Assembly: GCF_041432775.1 (NCBI RefSeq)
Contig: NZ_JAPWAG010000003.1
Location: 1-64,000, forward strand
DNA from: Pauljensenia sp902373545
Lineage (GTDB): Bacteria > Actinomycetota > Actinomycetes > Actinomycetales > Actinomycetaceae
DNA: 64,000 bases
Direction of reading: 5' to 3'
Position 1 is the stretch's first letter. Every line of letters begins with the position of its first letter. This document shows, piece by piece, positions 59,492-64,000 of this stretch. A program made the translations under genes and the position numbers. The notes under the pieces were generated by a model. It searched no databases, was not told the origin of the DNA, and worked only from the letters and a program-made list of their open reading frames with translations.

Positions 59492-60796
59492 TCAGAGCTG
59501 CGAAGAGAGCATCCCGCACCAGCGGGCGTGCCAGGTGGAGGCCGACACGTCGGTGAGGGCGGCAACCTGATCGATGACCGCGCGCAGGCGCACCCCGTCG
59601 TCCGATGCTGCCCGCCACTGCGCGGCGAACACCGGTTCGAGAGCGTCAGCCCCGGCCTCGTACAGGGCGTCAACCAGGTCGGCCAAGAGCGTGCGCTGCT
59701 GGTAGTAGACGGGCTCGGTCTCGCGCGGGCTCATGACGTAGTGGACGGCCATGCCCTTGAGGATCTGGATCTCGGCGCGCACCTGCCGCGGCACCACCAG
59801 GTCCGCGCGGTAGCGGCCCAGCGGCTCGGTGCCAAAAGTCTCGCGAGTGGCTTCCACGGTCGCCGAACAGAAGCGTCCGATCAGCTCGCTCGTCGCGTCC
59901 TTGAGGTGGGCGAGCGAGACGTAGGAGCCGTCGAAGGAGCGCAGCCACACGGGCATGGAGACGATGCGTTCGAGCGCGTCCTCCAGGTCCGAGCGCGCCA
60001 CCGCGGGCCCGTACCAGTCCAGGGTCGAGGCCACGACCGCCGCGCAGTGCGCGTCGTCGAAGAGGTCGGCGGGGTCAAGCTTGCGCGTGGCGACCGCATC
60101 CTCCATGTCGTGCACCGAGTAGGCGATGTCGTCCGACAGGTCCATGATCTGGGCTTCCAGGCAGCGCCGCCCGGCCGGGGCCCCTTGACGCATCCAGGCG
60201 AACACGGGCGCATCGTCCGGGTAGACCGAAAACTTGCGCGTCGACTTGGCCAGGTCCGGCCCGCCAGACTTCACCCACGGATACTTGCAGATCGCATCCA
60301 GGGTCGCGCGCGTCAGGTTCAGGCCCGCGGGCACGCCTCCCGCGCCGATCACCTTGGGTTCTAGGCGCGTCACGACACGCAGGGTCTGGGCGTTGCCCTC
60401 GAACCCGCCGATCGAGGCGGCCGCCGCATCCAGAGCGCGCTCGCCGTTGTGCCCGAAAGGCGGATGCCCGAGGTCGTGAGACAGGCACGCCGCATCCACG
60501 ACGTCCGGGTCAGCCCCCAGTTCCTTGCCGAGCTCGCGGCCCACCTGGGCGACCTCGAGGGAGTGGGTCAGGCGCGTGCGCACGAAATCGTCCGAAATCG
60601 GGCCCAGCACCTGCGTCTTTTCGCCGAGGCGACGCAGCGCTGAGGAGTGCAGGATCCGCGCACGGTCGCGCTCAAACTCGGTGCGCGCCGAAGACTTGTG
60701 GTCCTCGGGCACCCAGCGCTCAGAATCGGCCGGGCTGTACGGGGCCTTCGCGTCACCGCCGTCAACACCGGGAATTGCCAAAGAAAACTCGTTCAC
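59492..60796 (-). CDS. dgt: dGTPase-like deoxynucleoside triphosphohydrolase
   Basis: 434 residues. HD-domain: RLTHSLEVAQVGR, CLSHDLGHPPFGHNGE, IMDLSDDIAYSVHDMEDA; C-terminal dGTPase-associated region. Hydrolyses dGTP (or other dNTPs) to the nucleoside and triphosphate. The pairing dgt-dnaG is widespread in actinobacteria. Confidence 0.94.
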   Translation of the reverse strand: MNEFSLAIPGVDGGDAKAPYSPADSERWVPEDHKSSARTEFERDRARILHSSALRRLGEKTQVLGPISDDFVRTRLTHSLEVAQVGRELGKELGADPDVVDAACLSHDLGHPPFGHNGERALDAAAASIGGFEGNAQTLRVVTRLEPKVIGAGGVPAGLNLTRATLDAICKYPWVKSGGPDLAKSTRKFSVYPDDAPVFAWMRQGAPAGRRCLEAQIMDLSDDIAYSVHDMEDAVATRKLDPADLFDDAHCAAVVASTLDWYGPAVARSDLEDALERIVSMPVWLRSFDGSYVSLAHLKDATSELIGRFCSATVEATRETFGTEPLGRYRADLVVPRQVRAEIQILKGMAVHYVMSPRETEPVYYQQRTLLADLVDALYEAGADALEPVFAAQWRAASDDGVRLRAVIDQVAALTDVSASTWHARWCGMLSSQL

Positions 60797-61240
60797 GGGC
60801 CCATTTTACGCGCCCCACCCACCTCAGTCGGGACGCCGAACCCGCGCCGGCGCCACGGCCTCGTCCGTGATCGGTGCTCGGCAAGCCCCGCGTGGCCCGA
60901 GGTGTATGAGCGATAGAACCGCACGGACGGTGGCCTCATCACGATGAGGCCACCTCTTCCTCATTAATCTCTGACACCAAGAATGTCCGGTCAAAGAAAG
61001 AAGGGGATGAGAAGATTACGAGAAGGCCCCAATGGGTTTTGATCTGGAATGAAAGGCATTGAAAAGAAACACCCGTTCAGCGTTTTTGCTCACCTGCCGC
61101 GACCTCGTTGCAGCAGATGTCGAAAATTTACCAAATTGTTACTGTGAGATACCCCGGCGGAGCTTTCCTCATTTGTTCAAACATGCTAATTGTCAAGAGT
61201 CGCATTCAGCGTCGAATCTCATCCATGGAAGGAGTCCCCC
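60797..61240. other. Long leader/intergenic region upstream of the PTS gene
   Basis: About 440 bases, AT-rich toward the 3' end. Contains a dispersed motif copy (GCCACGGCCTCGTCC at about 60852-60866), a terminator-like hairpin (60930-60953: GTGGCCTCAT-CACG-ATGAGGCCAC, then CTCTTCCTCATT), and a stretch ATTGTTACTG at 61135-61144 that recalls half of a BglG/LicT antiterminator target. No gene was found. Promoter candidates are weak. Confidence 0.45.
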
Positions 61241-63274
61241 GTGTCCAACACGGCACAGGAAATCCTCGATGCGGTCGGTGGTCCCGGCAACATCACTCAC
61301 TTTACCCACTGCGCCACGCGCCTCCGCTTTGAGCTGCGCGACGCCTCCGTCGTCGACAAGGACACGGTCGAGGCCATCGACGGCGTTCTCGGAGCTGTCC
61401 CCCAGTCGGGCGACCGCTACCAGATCGTCATCGGCGGCGCCGTTCAGTCCGTCTTCAACGAGATCAATAACCTGCCGTCGATGGCCGGTGGCGCCGCTGC
61501 CGCCTCCAACGACGATGTGAAGGCCGCCGCCCGCGCGAAGGCGCGCGGCAAGAATGCTCTCGTCGACGCGTTCTTTGAGTACCTGTCTGACTCGTTCCGC
61601 CCCCTCCTGCCGGTCCTCCTCGGCGCATCCCTGATCCTGGCGTTCCTCGCGGTCCTCGACTCTACTGGCGTCGTCGACACGCGCGCGGAGACGATCCCCG
61701 CGTGGCTGGGCTACGTGAACTCCATGTGGCGCGCGGTCTTCTACTTCCTGCCCGCCATGGTCGCCTACAACGCCTCCAAGAAGCTGGACATCGACCCGTG
61801 GGTCGGCACGGCCGTCATCCTGTCACTGCTTACCCCCAACTTCATGGGCCTGAGCAACGCTTCCTCGTTCGCTGAGACGACCTGTACGACCACCGCGCTC
61901 GGCTCCGAGCAGTGCGTCACCCATGTCGGCTCTCTACCCCTGCAGCTGGCCGACTACGGCGGCCAGGTGTTCGTGCCGCTGCTGATGGTCCCGATCCTGG
62001 CTCTGGTCTACAAGGGCCTGAAGAAGATCGTTCCTTCGAACGTTCAGATGGTGTTCGTCCCCTTCATCTCCTTCATCATCATCATGCCGCTGACGGCCTT
62101 CCTGATCGGCCCCCTGTCGATCTGGATCGGCAACGGCCTGGGTGGCGGCCTGGCATGGCTCAACGGCCACGCCCCCATCCTCTTCGCGATCATCATCCCG
62201 ATCATCTACCCCTTCCTGGTGCCGCTCGGCCTGCACTGGCCCCTCAACGCCCTGCAGCTGGCCAACATCGCCTCGACCGGCTCGGACTTCATCCAGGGCC
62301 CCATGGGCGCGTGGAACTTCGCCTGCTTCGGCGCCACCGCCGGCGTGCTCTTCCTGTCGATCCGCGACCGCGACACCGATATGCGCCAGACCGCGTCCGG
62401 TGCCCTCGCCGCCGGTCTTTTCGGCGGTATTTCGGAGCCGTCCCTGTACGGTATCCACCTGCGTTTCAAGCGCATCTACCCGCTCATGCTCACCGGCTGT
62501 GTCGTCGGCGGTCTGGTCATCGGTATCGGTAACGGCGTCACCACGAACACCTTCGTATTCACCTCGCTGCTGACGATCCCCGTCTTCACCCCCACGGCCG
62601 TCTACGGCCTGGGTATTGCCGCCGCGTTCATCACCGCGTTCCTGATGGTCGTGCTGTTCGACTACCGCACGAAGGAGCAGAAGGCTGAGGCACGCGAGAA
62701 GAAGGCTGCGCTCAATGCTGGTGTCTCCGCCGCCCCCGCCGCTGCTGCCCCGGCTGCCGCCGCCCCCGCTGCTCCCGCTGCTCCCGAGTTCAGCGACGAG
62801 GCCAAGGCTGACCTGACCCTGACCGCCCCCATGGCGGGCGAGCTGGTTGCGCTTTCGGACGTGGCCGACGAGGCCTTCTCCGCCGGCGCGCTCGGCCCCG
62901 GCATTGCGGTCTCCCCCGCCGCTCACGCGGTCGTCGTCGCCCCCTGCGACGGCAAGGTGACGGTTGCCTTCCCGACCGGCCACGCCTACGGCCTCAAGTC
63001 CGCCTCCGGCGTCCAGGTCCTCATCCACATCGGCATGGACACCGTCAAGCTGGACGGCAAGGGCTTCACGCCTCGCGTCGCCAAGGGCGACGTCGTGCGC
63101 CGCGGCGACGTGCTCGCTGAGGTCGACTGGGATGTCATCCGCGAGGCTGGCTACGACACCATCACCCCGATGGTCGTGACGAACAAGAAGAAGTTCGGCA
63201 CGATCACCCCCGCCGCACCCGGCGCTGTCGGCATCGACGACACCGTCGTGACGGTTGCGCCCAAGGAGGCGTGA
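61241..63274 (+). CDS. PTS transporter subunit EIIBCA (beta-glucoside/sucrose class)
   Basis: 677 residues from GTG with GGAGT upstream. EIIB first (phosphocysteine C24 in THCATRLRFEL), EIIC with about 10 helices (LLGASLILAF, ATAGVLFLSIRDRD and GGISEPSLYGIHLRFKRIYP), an Ala/Pro linker (about 500-520), then EIIA-Glc-like domain with PMAGELV and H581/H596 (VLIHIGMDTVKLDGKGF; H596 is phosphorylated). Domain order B-C-A is that of BglF-like carriers. Sugar unknown: beta-glucoside, sucrose, trehalose or glucose. No phosphoglycosidase gene is adjacent. Confidence 0.93.
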   Translation: MSNTAQEILDAVGGPGNITHFTHCATRLRFELRDASVVDKDTVEAIDGVLGAVPQSGDRYQIVIGGAVQSVFNEINNLPSMAGGAAAASNDDVKAAARAKARGKNALVDAFFEYLSDSFRPLLPVLLGASLILAFLAVLDSTGVVDTRAETIPAWLGYVNSMWRAVFYFLPAMVAYNASKKLDIDPWVGTAVILSLLTPNFMGLSNASSFAETTCTTTALGSEQCVTHVGSLPLQLADYGGQVFVPLLMVPILALVYKGLKKIVPSNVQMVFVPFISFIIIMPLTAFLIGPLSIWIGNGLGGGLAWLNGHAPILFAIIIPIIYPFLVPLGLHWPLNALQLANIASTGSDFIQGPMGAWNFACFGATAGVLFLSIRDRDTDMRQTASGALAAGLFGGISEPSLYGIHLRFKRIYPLMLTGCVVGGLVIGIGNGVTTNTFVFTSLLTIPVFTPTAVYGLGIAAAFITAFLMVVLFDYRTKEQKAEAREKKAALNAGVSAAPAAAAPAAAAPAAPAAPEFSDEAKADLTLTAPMAGELVALSDVADEAFSAGALGPGIAVSPAAHAVVVAPCDGKVTVAFPTGHAYGLKSASGVQVLIHIGMDTVKLDGKGFTPRVAKGDVVRRGDVLAEVDWDVIREAGYDTITPMVVTNKKKFGTITPAAPGAVGIDDTVVTVAPKEA

Positions 63275-63298
63275 GCGTCCCGGCGTTTCGCTGACGCT

Positions 63299-63328
63299 GT
63301 GGGGGCGGGCCACGAGGCCCGCCCCCAC
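63299..63328 (+). terminator. Terminator of the PTS gene
   Basis: 12-bp arms GTGGGGGCGGGC and GCCCGCCCCCAC around a short loop containing the ACGAGG motif core. No T run. Confidence 0.75.
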
Positions 63329-63393
63329 ACGTGTATCCGCCGGGTGTTCAACCGACGCTAAGCACACTTAGGGGTATAGAACATGCCGTCTCA

Positions 63394-63476
63394 CTGCGGG
63401 TCCCAGGTGGTTTGTCTTGCTGCGGGTCCCAGGTGGTTTGTCTTGCTGCGGGTCCCAGGTGGTGAGGTTTGTCTTG
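63394..63476 (+). repeat. Tandem repeat, three units of 26 bp
   Basis: Units begin CTGCGGGTCCCAGGTGGT and end TTTGTCTTG. Units 1 and 2 (63394-63419, 63420-63445) are identical; unit 3 (63446-63476) carries a 5-base insertion (TGAGG). No spacers, so not CRISPR. It lies between the PTS terminator and MITE copy B in non-coding DNA. Confidence 0.85.
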
Positions 63477-63528
63477 TTTCTTAGCTTGTTGGTGCTGGGC
63501 GGCCCGCCCGGGTGTGGCCACACCGCAC

Positions 63529-63663
63529 GGTTCCCCAACAATGTCGCACGTAATTTCCCTGTCAACCTTTCATACATTGAAATAGGGGTATTGCAATTCC
63601 AACGTTTGTGCGCCATGTCGAAAACTGACCCGGGGAAATTACGTGCGACATTTTCGAGGAACC
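63529..63663. mobile_element. MITE-like element, copy B (135 bp)
   Basis: Terminal inverted repeats of 31 bp with 28 identities: both begin GGTTCC and contain ATGTCGCACGTAATTTCCC. The interior (about 73 bp) is AT-richer and non-coding. Same length as copy A at 32798-32932, with the arms in register. No direct target repeat is evident. Non-autonomous; the parent transposase is not in the window. Confidence 0.75.
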
Positions 63664-63693
63664 ATCATGTTGGGCTGCGATGGTTGCGGAAAG

Positions 63694-63759
63694 CTCGGCG
63701 GGACGGCGCCCAGGACTCGGCGGGACGGTGCCCAGGGCTCGGCGGGACGGCGCTTAGCG
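63694..63759. repeat. Tandem repeat, three units of 22 bp over the aroD stop
   Basis: Units begin CTCGGCGGGACGG and end CGCCCAGGA, TGCCCAGGG and CGCTTAGCG. The third unit contains the aroD stop codon, so the array starts at the gene's end and extends downstream of it. Confidence 0.8.
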
Positions 63760-64000
63760 CTGGGCTTCGATGATGTCGAGGACCGTTCGAACCTGTTCGA
63801 TGGTGAACTGGCCGGGCGCACTGCCCTCGCTCCCCGGAAGGGTCGCGAAGGTGGCCGCGCAGCCGAGTGCGGATCCGACCAGGCGCGTGGGGGCGCCGGA
63901 GGGGCCCATGGCGATGCCGATGACGGGACGGTCGTAGGCCTCGCGCGCCCACGCCTGGGCGCCGATGACGCGGGCGGCGTCGGTGGCGCTGGTGGCCATG
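63754..64000 (-). CDS. aroD: Type I 3-dehydroquinate dehydratase, C-terminal part
   Basis: 82 residues visible, running off the window edge. RPVIGIAMGPSGAPTRLVGSALGCAATFA and SAPGQFTIEQVRTVLDII align with the C-terminal third of type I AroD (RPIITMSMG..SRLAGEVFGSAATFG..SAPGQISV). The first visible Met probably corresponds to an internal residue (the MPQS position in E. coli), so the gene continues beyond 64000. Shikimate pathway. The Schiff-base lysine lies outside the window. Confidence 0.85.
   Translation of the reverse strand, partial: MATSATDAARVIGAQAWAREAYDRPVIGIAMGPSGAPTRLVGSALGCAATFATLPGSEGSAPGQFTIEQVRTVLDIIEAQR

Noticed and set aside
61130..61170. LicT/BglG antiterminator target upstream of the PTS gene
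   Set aside because: ATTGTTACTG matches the first half of the RNA target, but the second half (GCAGGCAAAAC-like) and an overlapping terminator are missing, and no licT gene is adjacent.
63394..63476. Possible CRISPR array
   Set aside because: Repeats are directly joined without spacers, only three units, and no cas genes in the window.
63368..63616. Minus-strand ORF across the tandem repeats and part of the MITE
   Set aside because: Its translation is just the repeat units and the MITE arm read as protein; no start signal or family.

Overview
The window comes from a high-GC Gram-positive actinobacterium. The most likely group is Actinomycetaceae of the Schaalia/Actinomyces type, probably an oral or mucosal strain. 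The evidence is GC-rich codon use, several starts that look leaderless (a -10 hexamer 6-9 nt before ATG), an IclR regulator divergent from leuCD as in Corynebacterium ltbR, a secreted pullulanase with cell-wall-binding repeats, luxS, and an IIBCA sugar PTS. This assignment is inference; no rRNA or species marker is present.

Layout. Positions 1-4170 are a decayed accessory patch: an orphan VbhA-like antitoxin, the first codons of its Fic partner cut off by an IS3-family element, an Abi/HEPN abortive-infection gene, and a second, full-length but frameshifted copy of the same IS. Positions 4203-20310 are mostly minus-strand core genes: alcohol dehydrogenase, tRNA-His, an ATP-grasp enzyme, ddl, gpsA, plsC, a lipid kinase, murA, leuDC with the divergent ltbR-like regulator, a 1358-residue pullulanase, and tRNA-Glu (two copies) plus tRNA-Gln. 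Positions 20500-35400 hold gltX, a C-S lyase, a purine permease/phosphorylase pair, an FAH-family hydrolase, an alanine/glycine symporter, a DUF3516 helicase, a VOC protein, a RelB-like micro-gene overlapping a Pr6Pr membrane protein, ybaK, yccF, a yggS homologue and marC. Positions 35459-38400 are a visibly lower-GC island with a DUF262 gene followed by a HipA kinase. Positions 38499-54500 hold lplA, ilvD, a MetE-like methyltransferase, a four-gene ABC export module, a glutamine amidotransferase, manA, a CydDC/IrtAB-like ABC pair, and yeiH with a divergent LysR gene. Positions 54496-64000 hold ilvE, a YefM/YoeB-type toxin-antitoxin pair, luxS-dnaG-dgt, a sugar PTS, and the 3' end of aroD.

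How the genes work together. LeuC, LeuD, IlvD and IlvE cover several steps of branched-chain amino acid synthesis. Ddl and MurA serve peptidoglycan; GpsA, PlsC and the lipid kinase serve phospholipids. Pullulanase and the PTS serve carbohydrate use. GltX lies beside its cognate tRNAs. LuxS, the MetE-like protein and the C-S lyase touch sulfur and methyl metabolism.

The unusual material is mostly non-coding. A short motif (core ACGAGGCC, often ACGAGGCCGTGGC) recurs in many intergenic gaps and forms both arms of several terminators. Two 135-bp MITE-like elements of exactly equal length lie 30.7 kb apart. Two short tandem-repeat clusters lie between the PTS gene and aroD. The best candidates for an under-described system are the DUF262-HipA cassette, the ACGAGGCC motif family, and the four-gene ABC module.
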